A stretch of DNA of 42,902 bases, taken from NCBI GenBank assembly GCA_964448105.1, contig CAYUVK010000037.1, positions 1-42,902 on the forward strand. The letters run 5' to 3'. Source of the stretch: CAVQBP01 sp964448105 (GTDB lineage Bacteria; Bacteroidota; Ignavibacteria; Ignavibacteriales; Ignavibacteriaceae). The notes beneath the pieces were generated by a model. The model saw nothing but the letters and a program-made list of their open reading frames with translations. It made no database searches and was not told the origin of the DNA. A program made the translations under genes and the position numbers. Positions 7,401-15,595 of the stretch are shown here, piece by piece. Within the stretch, counting starts at the first letter, position 1, and each line of letters opens with the position of its first letter.

Positions 7401-8852
7401 ATGAGTATAAAAGTAATGATTCCAACTCCGCTTAGACAGTATACCGGGAAAAAAGATACTGTTGAAGCTGAAGGGAAAACAGCAGGCGAAATTCTTAATG
7501 ATATTACGGATAAATATTCCCAGTTAAAAAAACATTTATATAATGATAATGGTGAATTAAGAAGCTATGTTGATATTTATATAAATGATGAAGACATAAG
7601 ATATCTTCGAAAAGAAAATACTGTTTTAAAAGAAACAGATGTTGTCAGCATAATTCCATCCATTGCCGGCGGAATAGATGTTTTGGAGGAAGTTGAAACT
7701 AAAAAATCAGTTGATGAAACAAAACTTTCAAATAAAGAAATTCTAAGATACAGCAGGCATCTTATAATGCCTGAAGTTGGAATGAAGGGGCAAAAAAAAC
7801 TGAAAGCTGCAAAAATTTTAATGATAGGTGCAGGCGGGCTTGGTTCACCTTTGGGTATGTACCTTGCAGCTGCCGGTGTAGGAACTTTAGGTATTGTTGA
7901 CTTCGATATTGTCGATGAAACAAATCTTCAGCGTCAGCTCCTGCATAATACACATGATGTAGGAAGATCAAAGCTTGAATCTGCAAAAGAAAAAATCAAT
8001 AATATAAACCCTAATGTAAAAGTTATAACTTATGAAACAAGATTAACTTCAGAAAATGCATTGGAAATTATTTCGGAGTATGATCTGGTGGTTGATGGTA
8101 CAGATAATTTTCCAACTCGGTATCTTGTAAATGACGCGTGTGTACTCTTAACGAAGCCATATGTTTATGGAAGTATCTTCAGGTTCGAGGGCCAGGTAAC
8201 TGTATTTGATCCAACAAATGGCCCTTGTTACAGATGTTTATATTCTACTCCCCCGCCCCCCGTATTAGTTTCAAGCTGTGCTGAGGGCGGAGTATTAGGA
8301 ATTCTTCCTGGAATTATTGGCTCCCTTCAAGCTTTAGAAGCAATTAAATTAATTATTGAAGAAGGTGATCTTCTTGTTGGAAGATTACTTCTTTTTGATG
8401 CATTGAAACTCAAATTCCGTGAATTGAAGCTTCATAAAAATCCTGATTGCCCAATTTGCGGTGAGAATCCGACCATTCATGAATTAATTGATTATGAAGA
8501 GTTTTGCGGTATTACTGCCGGTGAAAACTTCAGCAAGCAAGACATAATTTCAGTAAATGAGCTGAAAGAAAAATTAGATACCCAAGAAAATATTTTTATT
8601 CTTGATGTACGTGAACCGCATGAATACGAAATAAGTAATCTCAACGGATATCTCATCCCTCTTAATGATTTACCCGAACGTATCAATGAATTGGATTCTT
8701 CAAGAGAAATGGTTGTTCATTGTAAAATGGGAGGAAGAAGTGGGCAAGCCGTAGAATTCTTAAAAAAATCAGGTTTTAAAAAGGTGAAGAATCTTGTCGG
8801 CGGTATAAACGCATGGGCAGAAAAAATTGATCGAAGTATGCCGGTATATTAA
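7401..8852 (+). CDS. Sulfur carrier (ThiS/MoaD/CysO) fused to E1-like adenylyltransferase and rhodanese
   Basis: The 483-residue protein has three parts. Residues 1-91 are a ubiquitin-fold carrier ending in SIIPSIAGG. Residues about 108-370 are a MoeB/ThiF-type adenylating enzyme with ATP loop GAGGLGSP (143-150), zinc pairs CYRC (276, 279) and CPIC (350, 353), and Cys293 in SSCAEGG. Residues about 380-483 are a rhodanese with active Cys441 in HCKMGGRSG. The E1 part adenylates the carrier's terminal glycine and the rhodanese supplies sulfur, giving a thiocarboxylate. The oddity is that Gly-Gly 90-91 is internal: about 17 residues (IDVLEEVETKK onward) join it to the E1 part. It cannot be adenylated unless cut, perhaps by the JAMM peptidase next door. 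AGGAGC lies before ATG 7401. Confidence 0.85.
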   Translation: MSIKVMIPTPLRQYTGKKDTVEAEGKTAGEILNDITDKYSQLKKHLYNDNGELRSYVDIYINDEDIRYLRKENTVLKETDVVSIIPSIAGGIDVLEEVETKKSVDETKLSNKEILRYSRHLIMPEVGMKGQKKLKAAKILMIGAGGLGSPLGMYLAAAGVGTLGIVDFDIVDETNLQRQLLHNTHDVGRSKLESAKEKINNINPNVKVITYETRLTSENALEIISEYDLVVDGTDNFPTRYLVNDACVLLTKPYVYGSIFRFEGQVTVFDPTNGPCYRCLYSTPPPPVLVSSCAEGGVLGILPGIIGSLQALEAIKLIIEEGDLLVGRLLLFDALKLKFRELKLHKNPDCPICGENPTIHELIDYEEFCGITAGENFSKQDIISVNELKEKLDTQENIFILDVREPHEYEISNLNGYLIPLNDLPERINELDSSREMVVHCKMGGRSGQAVEFLKKSGFKKVKNLVGGINAWAEKIDRSMPVY

Positions 8853-8988
8853 AATTCAAGAGTTAGTGCAGGAGCAAGTGCAAGAGATGCAGTTATGCAT
8901 ACCATGCAATCAGGCTTATATAGATGGTCGTGAAAAATTTATAATAAAATAAGAATATAAAAAGTCATTCACTCTTTTAGGTGATAAC

Positions 8989-9453
8989 ATGAACAAAACA
9001 GTAGGAAAGATAGATAAAACATCTTTAAAGTTTAACCAGGGATGTATTGTAGTAATTACCGGTTTAGCTTTTTTGCTGAATACAAACTGGCTGGTCGTTT
9101 TTGTCGGCGTAATTTTATTAATAGATACTATAATTCCCGGAACAGGTTTATTTAAACTGCTCTATAAGAATTTCGTGAAACCCTTTAAACTTTTAAAACC
9201 AAATATTTCAGAAGAAAGTAAAGCCCCGCATCAATTTGCACAGGGATTGGGAGGAACATTTCTACTTATATCTTTTGTTCTCCTTCAATATTTAGGTTTT
9301 ATATTTATTGGCTGGGGAATCTCATTTATTGTCATCGCATTTGCTTTTGTAAATCTGACTCTTGATTTCTGTGCAGGCTGCTTTATTTATTTCCAGCTTG
9401 AAAAACTGAAATTATCTATGGGTTCGTCAATCGCGGAGAATAAAAATGCTTGA
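8989..9453 (+). CDS. DUF4395 membrane protein
   Basis: This 154-residue integral membrane protein has about four hydrophobic segments (residues 19-35, 37-50, 88-105, 106-124). The family's signature Cys pair lies near the C-terminus in DFCAGC (Cys128, Cys131). The family has no proven function. In actinobacteria DUF4395 genes often sit beside a thioredoxin-like gene and a thiosulfate sulfurtransferase, exactly the company found here, so a redox or sulfur-transfer role at the membrane is reasonable. Its stop overlaps the thioredoxin start by eight bases, which suggests coupled translation. TTTTAGGTG precedes the start. Confidence 0.8.
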   Translation: MNKTVGKIDKTSLKFNQGCIVVITGLAFLLNTNWLVVFVGVILLIDTIIPGTGLFKLLYKNFVKPFKLLKPNISEESKAPHQFAQGLGGTFLLISFVLLQYLGFIFIGWGISFIVIAFAFVNLTLDFCAGCFIYFQLEKLKLSMGSSIAENKNA

Positions 9454-9844
9454 AAGGATAATTGCATTAAGTTTATTCCTAATTCTGGCTTATCTTTTTG
9501 TTAGAAAATTTTATTCGACAAAAATTATTTCAAACAGTCTTTTACCGTTTGAAATCAATAATCTGAATCCTACTTTACCTACCATATTATATTTTTGGAC
9601 AGAGCAATGTGCTCAATGCAATAGTATTCAGAAACCCGCTATCGCTAAATTAAAAGATGAAGGAAATGAATTTAATTTTATTTCTTTCAATGCAATTAAA
9701 GAATTAGAGAAAACAAAACATCTAAATATAAAGACTGTTCCTTCTACGGTAGTACTAAACGCCGAGAAGAAAATCCGGTATATAAATAGCGGTTATACAG
9801 CCGGTGCAATTCTAAAAGAGCAGCTTAAAAAATTAAATAATTAA
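9446..9844 (+). CDS. Membrane-anchored thioredoxin-like protein
   Basis: The 132-residue product begins with a hydrophobic segment (residues 4-19) that likely anchors or exports it. It continues into a thioredoxin fold with the redox motif CAQC (Cys55, Cys58) after ILYFWTEQ and the cis-proline strand VPSTVVL. It would reduce a disulfide or accept persulfide sulfur, with the DUF4395 protein as the likely partner since the two genes overlap by eight bases. A mycobacterial parallel is ThiX between DUF4395 and CysA2. It lies inside the sulfur operon, 53 bases before the tandem rhodanese gene. Confidence 0.82.
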   Translation: MLERIIALSLFLILAYLFVRKFYSTKIISNSLLPFEINNLNPTLPTILYFWTEQCAQCNSIQKPAIAKLKDEGNEFNFISFNAIKELEKTKHLNIKTVPSTVVLNAEKKIRYINSGYTAGAILKEQLKKLNN

Positions 9845-9897
9845 TGATAATCATTTAAATAAGAATTTAAGATTTAATAAAAGAAAGGAAAACTAAA

Positions 9898-10785
9898 ATG
9901 AGTGATTTAGGAGAAGTTAAAACGATGGATATAAAAGAAAGAGGATATGCAAATCCTGATGTTCTTGTTTCTACAGATTGGGTCGCTGATCATTTGAATG
10001 ATCCGGATATCCGCATTATTGAATCCAATGAAGATCTGCTGCTTTATCCTTCCGGACATATACCTGGAGCAGTTCAAGTTGATTGGGAAAAGGATCTTAA
10101 TGATCAAATCAAAAGAGATTATCTTGATAAAAAACAATTCGAAAAATTAATGTCGAAAATTGGAGTAATACCCGATACAACCGTTGTTTTTTACGGAGAT
10201 AAAAATAATTGGTGGGCTTGTTATGCATACTGGGTCTTTAAGTTATTTCATCATGAAAATGCTAAAATAATGGACGGCGGCAGATTGAAATGGGAAAAAG
10301 AAGAAAGAGAACTGATAAAAGAAGTACCCAAATATCAGGAAACTAAATATGAAGCACCCGAGAGGGATGATTTTAGAATAAGGGCTTTTAGAGAGAATGT
10401 ATTGGAGCATGTGAGAAACCGCTTACATTTAATTGATGTCCGCAGCCCGCAGGAATATTCGGGAGAAAGACTGCACATGCCGGATTACCCGAATGAAGGA
10501 GCTTTGCGAGGCGGTCATATTCCCGGGGCAAAAAATATCCCTTGGGCAAAAGCAATAAATCCCGAGGACGGAACTTTTAAAATGGCCGAGGAACTTAAAA
10601 ATATTTATGAAAAAGAAAACGGCTTATCATCAAAAGAAGAAATAATTGCTTACTGCAGGATCGGTGAAAGAAGCAGCCATACATGGTTTGTTCTAACTAA
10701 TTTATTAGGATATCCTAAGGTAAGAAATTATGACGGAAGCTGGACTGAATGGGGCAACCTTGTCGGTGTTCCAATTGCAAAATAA
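9898..10785 (+). CDS. Tandem-rhodanese thiosulfate sulfurtransferase
   Basis: This 295-residue, two-domain rhodanese moves sulfane sulfur from thiosulfate or 3-mercaptopyruvate to a thiol acceptor. The first domain (about 20-150) has VVFYGDKNNWW, with Asp where a Cys would be, so it is structural as usual. The second domain (about 165-290) holds the active Cys253 in the loop CRIGERSS, whose Arg- and Ser-rich pattern is of the thiosulfate type rather than the CGSGVT type of mercaptopyruvate enzymes. It is the last gene of the sulfur operon and the probable sulfur source for the carrier-E1-rhodanese protein. AAAGGAAAA precedes ATG 9898. The PAP2 gene converges on it 31 bases downstream. Confidence 0.88.
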   Translation: MSDLGEVKTMDIKERGYANPDVLVSTDWVADHLNDPDIRIIESNEDLLLYPSGHIPGAVQVDWEKDLNDQIKRDYLDKKQFEKLMSKIGVIPDTTVVFYGDKNNWWACYAYWVFKLFHHENAKIMDGGRLKWEKEERELIKEVPKYQETKYEAPERDDFRIRAFRENVLEHVRNRLHLIDVRSPQEYSGERLHMPDYPNEGALRGGHIPGAKNIPWAKAINPEDGTFKMAEELKNIYEKENGLSSKEEIIAYCRIGERSSHTWFVLTNLLGYPKVRNYDGSWTEWGNLVGVPIAK

Positions 10786-10816
10786 TTTTTATAAAAGACA
10801 AAAGAATGACATTGAA

Positions 10817-11845
10817 TTAAAAACAATAAGAAAAAGAAAGCCCTTTGCTTATGCCGTTGAAATACGGCATAATACCTAGTGTTTCTTTTTTTTCTCCCGT
10901 AGTTGGTTTTATTAAATAAACCGGATGAGCAACTATTTTACCAAAGATATAACCTAAGGCAATACCTAATGGGTAATCGCTATACCAGTGAATTCCTTTG
11001 TTTGCCATACCAAAACCTATAAAACCAGCTAATACAAAACTTGCAGGCTCAAGCCATTTTATTTCCGGGTAGTTTTCCGAAATTACAATAAAAGCTGCCA
11101 TAGAAGTACAAATATGGCCTGAAGGAAAAGCATCATAAGCAGGAACATGCTTGTGATATTCAATTTGATTTGGGAAAAATCTCCATGCACCGCCGGCTTT
11201 GGTTTCAACGAAAGGACTTTCTCTTCCGGTTAAATGTTTAATAACCTGCACAACTGCACCTGAAGCTAAAACTGATTCAACGATTTGACTGGCAGTTCTT
11301 ATTGCCCTATTATCTTTGGCAATAAATCCGTATGCGCCGAAAACGGCTGCTAATCCAAATTGAGTTCTGCCGTCTCCCATTTCCGTAAAAAAATCACTGA
11401 AACTTTTATTAAACGGCGTTCGATTATAAAATCTTTCAGACTCGCGCCATGTTTGTTCATCAGTCATAATTAATCCTGCAGTTAAAACAGCTATCCCTAA
11501 ATATTTCGGAATATTGTCGGTAGTAAATTCTTGATTATAAAAAGTAAGCATATCAGAAGGTAGATTGGTCACCATTGAATACCATTTTGGCATCGGTTCA
11601 TTATTATATGAAAACAAAGAATCCTTTTCCATATTAACAGAATTTAACTTAAAGACACTGCTTTTAAGAACTGATGGATTAGTTTCAATTGAAGAAGGAG
11701 AAATTGATGAGGTAATTGTTTGTGCCGGTTTTATTTTTAATTCTATACCAGCGCTATCAGGTAAACCTGAATGCGCCGGTAAATTACTTTGCGGGAATAT
11801 TTGTATTAAAAATAAAAAGTAACAAAAAAATATTCTTATAATCAT
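10817..11845 (-). CDS. Exported PAP2-family phosphatase
   Basis: A PAP2 (phosphatidic acid phosphatase type 2) domain fills the C-terminal half, with the three signature blocks KHLTGRESP, PSGHICTSM and GIHWYSDYPLG carrying the catalytic Lys, Arg and two His. These enzymes remove phosphate from lipid phosphates such as undecaprenyl pyrophosphate, phosphatidic acid or lipid A on the outer face of the inner membrane. I start at ATG 11845, which opens a clean signal peptide (MIIRIFFCYFLFLIQIFPQS); an upstream ATG at 11866 would add seven residues. About 100 residues of linker-like sequence separate the signal from the domain. The gene is alone and converges on the sulfur operon. Confidence 0.82.
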   Translation of the reverse strand: MIIRIFFCYFLFLIQIFPQSNLPAHSGLPDSAGIELKIKPAQTITSSISPSSIETNPSVLKSSVFKLNSVNMEKDSLFSYNNEPMPKWYSMVTNLPSDMLTFYNQEFTTDNIPKYLGIAVLTAGLIMTDEQTWRESERFYNRTPFNKSFSDFFTEMGDGRTQFGLAAVFGAYGFIAKDNRAIRTASQIVESVLASGAVVQVIKHLTGRESPFVETKAGGAWRFFPNQIEYHKHVPAYDAFPSGHICTSMAAFIVISENYPEIKWLEPASFVLAGFIGFGMANKGIHWYSDYPLGIALGYIFGKIVAHPVYLIKPTTGEKKETLGIMPYFNGISKGLSFSYCF

Positions 11846-12211
11846 ATGTATTTTACAAATGGGCAACTTTGAACAACTAAATAAAAAATAAAAGGATTAA
11901 AATTAAATCGTTAAGTAATATTATTTCATTTGAATAGTCAATATTAAATTAAAATTATTTTATACATAGTGTTAAAAAACAACACATCTTTTTTTACGGT
12001 TACAACATTATTAACAGTTAGTTGATAGCGCTCTTAAGAAATAATTCCCTTCATTATTTTATTTTTTACTTATTATTTATACAGTCTTTTATTTTCGTGA
12101 TAAATTTTTAATAATTCCGGAAGAATTTCTAGATAAAATTTTAGATTGCTTTTTGTAATTTTTTGTTAAATATTTTTCAGAAATAGAAAGTAGAAAGATA
12201 AGGTTATTTAT
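11846..12211. other. Divergent intergenic region, no gene seen
   Basis: This very AT-rich stretch of about 365 bases must hold the promoters for the PAP2 gene (leftward) and msrB (rightward). I find no convincing promoter pair, RNA gene or open frame. A five-pair inverted repeat GTGTT/AACAC (11969-11985) followed by a T7 run is too weak to call a terminator. Confidence 0.5.
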
Positions 12212-12742
12212 ATGAAAATAAATTTGATTGCTCTGATTTTATTGTTTTCATATTTTATATTAGGAGCTGCATCATGCAGCGTAATAAAATCAAATTCCGT
12301 AACAAGTGACGGTATTAAAATTATAAATGAGGACAGTACCCATTTTGCAGTAAAAAAATCGGATGCTGAATGGAAAAAAATATTAACACCTTCACAATAT
12401 TATATACTTCGCGAAAAAGGGACAGAAATTCCTTTTACCGGGAAATATCTTGATAATCATGAAAAAGGAGCTTATAAATGCGCCGGCTGCGGACAAATAC
12501 TTTTCAGTTCCGATGCAAAATATGAATCGGGAACAGGCTGGCCGAGTTTCTGGAAACCCTATTCTCCTAACAGTGTAGTGTTAGTCGAAGATCATAGTCT
12601 AGGAATGGATAGAATTGAAGTTTTATGCAGCAGATGCGGCGGTCATTTAGGTCATGTTTTTGATGATGGCCCGGCACCAACATACAAAAGATATTGTATA
12701 AATTCTGCAGCATTAATATTTCAGAAGTCAAATGATAAATGA
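12212..12742 (+). CDS. msrB: Peptide-methionine (R)-S-oxide reductase, lipoprotein form
   Basis: MsrB reduces methionine-R-sulfoxide in proteins. All hallmarks are present: zinc pairs Cys90/Cys93 (CAGCG) and Cys139/Cys142 (CSRCGG), the substrate loop GTGWPSFWKP, HLGHVFDDGP, and the catalytic Cys162 in RYCINSAAL. The N-terminus is a lipoprotein signal with lipobox GAASC, so Cys22 would carry lipid and the enzyme would sit in the periplasm on a membrane. Most MsrB proteins are cytosolic, and an exported one needs an electron donor outside the cytoplasm. The gene stands alone, with AGAAAGATAAGG upstream of ATG 12212. Confidence 0.93.
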   Translation: MKINLIALILLFSYFILGAASCSVIKSNSVTSDGIKIINEDSTHFAVKKSDAEWKKILTPSQYYILREKGTEIPFTGKYLDNHEKGAYKCAGCGQILFSSDAKYESGTGWPSFWKPYSPNSVVLVEDHSLGMDRIEVLCSRCGGHLGHVFDDGPAPTYKRYCINSAALIFQKSNDK

Positions 12743-12750
12743 TAATTACG

Positions 12751-12832
12751 TATAAAGGTATATGGGTATAACGGTATAAAGTAAGTTTCGATAGAATTAA
12801 ACGATATACCTCTATACCCTTATAACCTTATA
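12751..12832. repeat. Long imperfect inverted repeat between converging genes
   Basis: A 27-base arm at 12751-12777 pairs with 12806-12832 at 22 of 27 positions around a 28-base loop. Both arms are built from repeated GGTATA/GGGTATA-like units. It lies between the ends of msrB (12742) and the OB-fold lipoprotein gene (12851) and could serve both as a terminator, although no good T tract follows. It may instead be a dispersed repeat of this genome. Confidence 0.55.
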
Positions 12833-12850
12833 CCCTTAACCCTCCCCTTC

Positions 12851-13570
12851 CTACATTGATTTATCAGCTTTTACATTTGCATCTTCAATCATAACCGGAT
12901 AAGAATAACCGGCACCAAAGTCCTTGTTAACAGCAACCGTTCCCTCGGCAACAACAACATCTCCAACTTTTACAATGTCCTTACTGGTTATCATCAAATC
13001 ATAATCATTTGATGAACCTGTTCCATCTTGGATGTGTATCCAGTTGCGTCCCATAATATTAGGATTAAACTTGGTAACTTTTCCTCTCACTTTAACAGTT
13101 TTACCTGCAAGATCATTTTTATCAGCATAAATCTGTTTTACAGTTTTGCCATCGCTAAGAGGTTTTACCGATAAATCTTCTTTAGCAGAAGTAAGTTTAG
13201 GATGATTAGGAACAATATCCATATTACCCGGTGTTTTTGAAACACGGTCAACAAAAAGTATCGATTCAAAGTCCCTATTTAATGCTTCACTGTGGAAATT
13301 TTTCATTTCCATAGCTTTTCCAAAATACAAAGTTTCACCTTTCTGAACCTGCATCTGCGGAACAGCAATCCAATATTCATTATCGTTTTCTTTAACTTTC
13401 AAATAAGTATAATTTGACGCATTTATATTATCTTCAACCACAACTTTATGAAGATTTTCAGACTGCATAGCTGATTGATTAGCAGCATTTTTTTCAGGTT
13501 CTTCTTTTTTCTCACAAGCTGAAAAACTTATTGCCAACAACATTAAAATAACAATCGATAACCGGTGCAT
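12851..13570 (-). CDS. OB-fold lipoprotein
   Basis: The 239-residue product has a lipoprotein signal with lipobox ISFSAC (mature Cys19), then an acidic/Lys-rich linker. Two beta-rich parts follow: residues about 48-110 (YLKVKENDNEYWIAVPQMQV and on) and an OB-fold of the nucleic-acid-binding type at about 145-235 (GKTVKVRGKVTKFN, NWIHIQDGTG, VGDVVVAEGTV). Despite the family name, such exported OB domains probably bind carbohydrate or protein rather than nucleic acid. Its role is unknown. AAAAGGAGAAATC before ATG 13570 is one of the best ribosome sites in the window. The amidohydrolase operon ends 79 bases upstream, so read-through is possible. Confidence 0.75.
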   Translation of the reverse strand: MHRLSIVILMLLAISFSACEKKEEPEKNAANQSAMQSENLHKVVVEDNINASNYTYLKVKENDNEYWIAVPQMQVQKGETLYFGKAMEMKNFHSEALNRDFESILFVDRVSKTPGNMDIVPNHPKLTSAKEDLSVKPLSDGKTVKQIYADKNDLAGKTVKVRGKVTKFNPNIMGRNWIHIQDGTGSSNDYDLMITSKDIVKVGDVVVAEGTVAVNKDFGAGYSYPVMIEDANVKADKSM

Positions 13571-13649
13571 GATTTCTCCTTTTATAATAAATTACAATTT
13601 AATATGCGAATATAAGAAAAGGATCGTTAAAAAAAGATGAAGAAAATTA

Positions 13650-14357
13650 TCAAAATAAAGTCTTTGTTTTCATTACAATTGTTAAGACATCCTGTAAATT
13701 TTTCTTTAAATCTTTCCATTTATTTTTATCATTGAGAACAAATTTCTGGTTCACTTCCAATTCAATTCCAATATAATCTGTTTGATTAAATTTCTTCCTC
13801 AAATAAGAAGTTAATCCATCTGAAATTCCTAGATAAGGATAATTAAATCTAACCTTTAAGCCTTTTTTCAATAATGATAATTCATTCCTAAATAAAACAG
13901 CAAAATCTTTTTCCTCTTTCCTTTTAGGATCAAACAAAATTCCGATATCTGTATTTCTTACTTTATTGTTCAGAACAGGAGTAAAAGAATGTACGGAAAT
14001 ATGAATTATCTTGTTTCTTCGGGATATTAATTTCCGTATTTGATTTTCAACTTTATTTCTGAAAGGGAAATAATATTTTTTTAATAATTCATTTTTTTCA
14101 TTTTGATTTAATTTTTTTGTGAATACGGAAAATAAATTCTTATTTGTAATTGAACGATTTAGTTCGACTAAAAGTCTGCTTATTTGTGAGTAATAAAAAT
14201 AACCACCTGCTTTTTTTGATATTTCTTTTGCAAGCTCTAATGCACCTAAATCATATCCCTCATGTGATGCCAAAATATTTTTGTCTTCTTTAAATAAATC
14301 TGAATATTCTTTGGGAATTTTGCTTCCCCCGTGCTCACAAGTTATAACCGTGATCAT
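13650..14357 (-). CDS. N-formylglutamate amidohydrolase family protein
   Basis: Members hydrolyse N-acyl or amide bonds using a metal; the best known is HutG of histidine breakdown. Here the N-terminal CEHGGSKIP, then HEGYDLGA, the Arg/Asn segment LLVELNRS and HISVHSF are the family's conserved blocks, and the length of 235 residues is usual. No histidine-utilisation gene is nearby. Instead it is the last of four genes joined by ATGA overlaps (its ATG 14357 overlaps the stop of the GCS2 ligase), so it more likely trims or edits the product of the two ligases. Its actual substrate cannot be read from the sequence. Confidence 0.8.
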   Translation of the reverse strand: MITVITCEHGGSKIPKEYSDLFKEDKNILASHEGYDLGALELAKEISKKAGGYFYYSQISRLLVELNRSITNKNLFSVFTKKLNQNEKNELLKKYYFPFRNKVENQIRKLISRRNKIIHISVHSFTPVLNNKVRNTDIGILFDPKRKEEKDFAVLFRNELSLLKKGLKVRFNYPYLGISDGLTSYLRKKFNQTDYIGIELEVNQKFVLNDKNKWKDLKKNLQDVLTIVMKTKTLF

Positions 14358-15595
14358 GGGATAAACATTTTGTTATTTGCTAAACAACCGGAGAGATTAT
14401 TATAAATCTTTAGGACATTATTATGTGAAAAATCACCGTTTAAAGATTTTATAATTCTTGATGATAAACTGCCATATTCTAAAATCATTTCCATATTTTT
14501 AATCCATGTTTCCTTCTGCAAATTGAAATTATCAATAATTTCATTCATTAAATATTTCCATAATTCGCAAGCCGAACATTTTTTCTTTTCCGTATATCCA
14601 AAAACATTTAAATATTCTTCATCATCAATTAATGAATTTTCACCTTCTTTTATTATATTAAGAAATATCTGTAACAATCTTTCTTCATCACATTCAATTT
14701 GTTTTTCTAATTTTATCCATTTTTCGTCAATCAATAATTTCAAAGTATTTACAATAGAATATACAATTGCAATATCAGCAGACGGACATTCCTGGATATC
14801 AATAACTCTAATTTCGATTGTGTTTCTGTCAAACCTGGCAATAGCCCCCCGCGAGTTTACCCATTCATTATGAAGAATTCCTTCTTTATCAAAAGGAGAT
14901 AAATCGGAATATATTTTCTTTAGAATTTTATTTTCATAATCTGCTTTATTGAAGACTCTTTCCGGGATGATTTTACCGGCAATTGAAGGAATCATTGCCT
15001 GATTTTTTCTATAAACTTCAAGTCTTGTATCTAAATATCCTGAAACTTTTCCATCTATAATTGGTGTACTTGCACTTATTGCGGGAATAATCGGCAGCAG
15101 AAGTCTAATTGCTGCATGAAGCTTCTTAAACTCTTCATCATCTGCAAAAGGAAGATTTAAATGAAGGCTTTGTAAATTGCTCCATCCAGGCCCCCTGCAA
15201 TCAAATATTTTATTATATGTTTCATAAGTAACATTATATTCATGCGGCCACAGCATAGTTTCTTTCAATGGATCCATGAAGGGATGCATACCGGTCGGCA
15301 GAAGCATGCAGTTATATTTCTGTAAAATATTATTTATGTCTTTTACATTTTTTACAAACAATTCATCAAGTTTACTTAAATCTTTCCTTGGACCATTTGT
15401 TTTAATTTCAATAACATGTAAAACTAATTCATTGGACCAAGCTGCTTCATCAAATTCAACATCAGATACAAATTCTCCCTTAACATCATAAATTATTTTA
15501 TCCGCAATTGGTTTTACGGAAAGAGATTTGTTATCAACAATCATGTATTCGAGTTCTACACCATAACCGCCAAATAAATGGATAGAGGAGATCAT
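14354..15595 (-). CDS. GCS2-family carboxylate-amine ligase
   Basis: This 413-residue protein belongs to the glutamate-cysteine ligase type 2 superfamily, which uses ATP to join a carboxylate (often a gamma-glutamyl group) to an amine. Visible landmarks are GVELEYMIVD (residues 11-20) with the metal-binding Glu pair, EIKTNGP, SLHLNLPF and the later NTIEIRVIDIQECPSADI. A C-terminal helical part contains a CSAC pair. It lies in the middle of a minus-strand operon with ATGA overlaps on both sides, after an ATP-grasp ligase and before an amidohydrolase. Two ligases in series resemble glutathione synthesis (ligase 1 then ATP-grasp), but the second enzyme is RimK-like rather than GshB, so the product is probably different. 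Confidence 0.82.
   Translation of the reverse strand: MISSIHLFGGYGVELEYMIVDNKSLSVKPIADKIIYDVKGEFVSDVEFDEAAWSNELVLHVIEIKTNGPRKDLSKLDELFVKNVKDINNILQKYNCMLLPTGMHPFMDPLKETMLWPHEYNVTYETYNKIFDCRGPGWSNLQSLHLNLPFADDEEFKKLHAAIRLLLPIIPAISASTPIIDGKVSGYLDTRLEVYRKNQAMIPSIAGKIIPERVFNKADYENKILKKIYSDLSPFDKEGILHNEWVNSRGAIARFDRNTIEIRVIDIQECPSADIAIVYSIVNTLKLLIDEKWIKLEKQIECDEERLLQIFLNIIKEGENSLIDDEEYLNVFGYTEKKKCSACELWKYLMNEIIDNFNLQKETWIKNMEMILEYGSLSSRIIKSLNGDFSHNNVLKIYNNLSGCLANNKMFIP

Noticed and set aside
9907..10137. Opposite-strand frame inside the tandem rhodanese gene
   Set aside because: Shadow of a well-supported gene; composition is not protein-like and there is no ribosome site.
11969..11992. GTGTT/AACAC inverted repeat followed by T7, terminator-like
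   Set aside because: Only five pairs, AT-rich, and no gene on that strand ends upstream.
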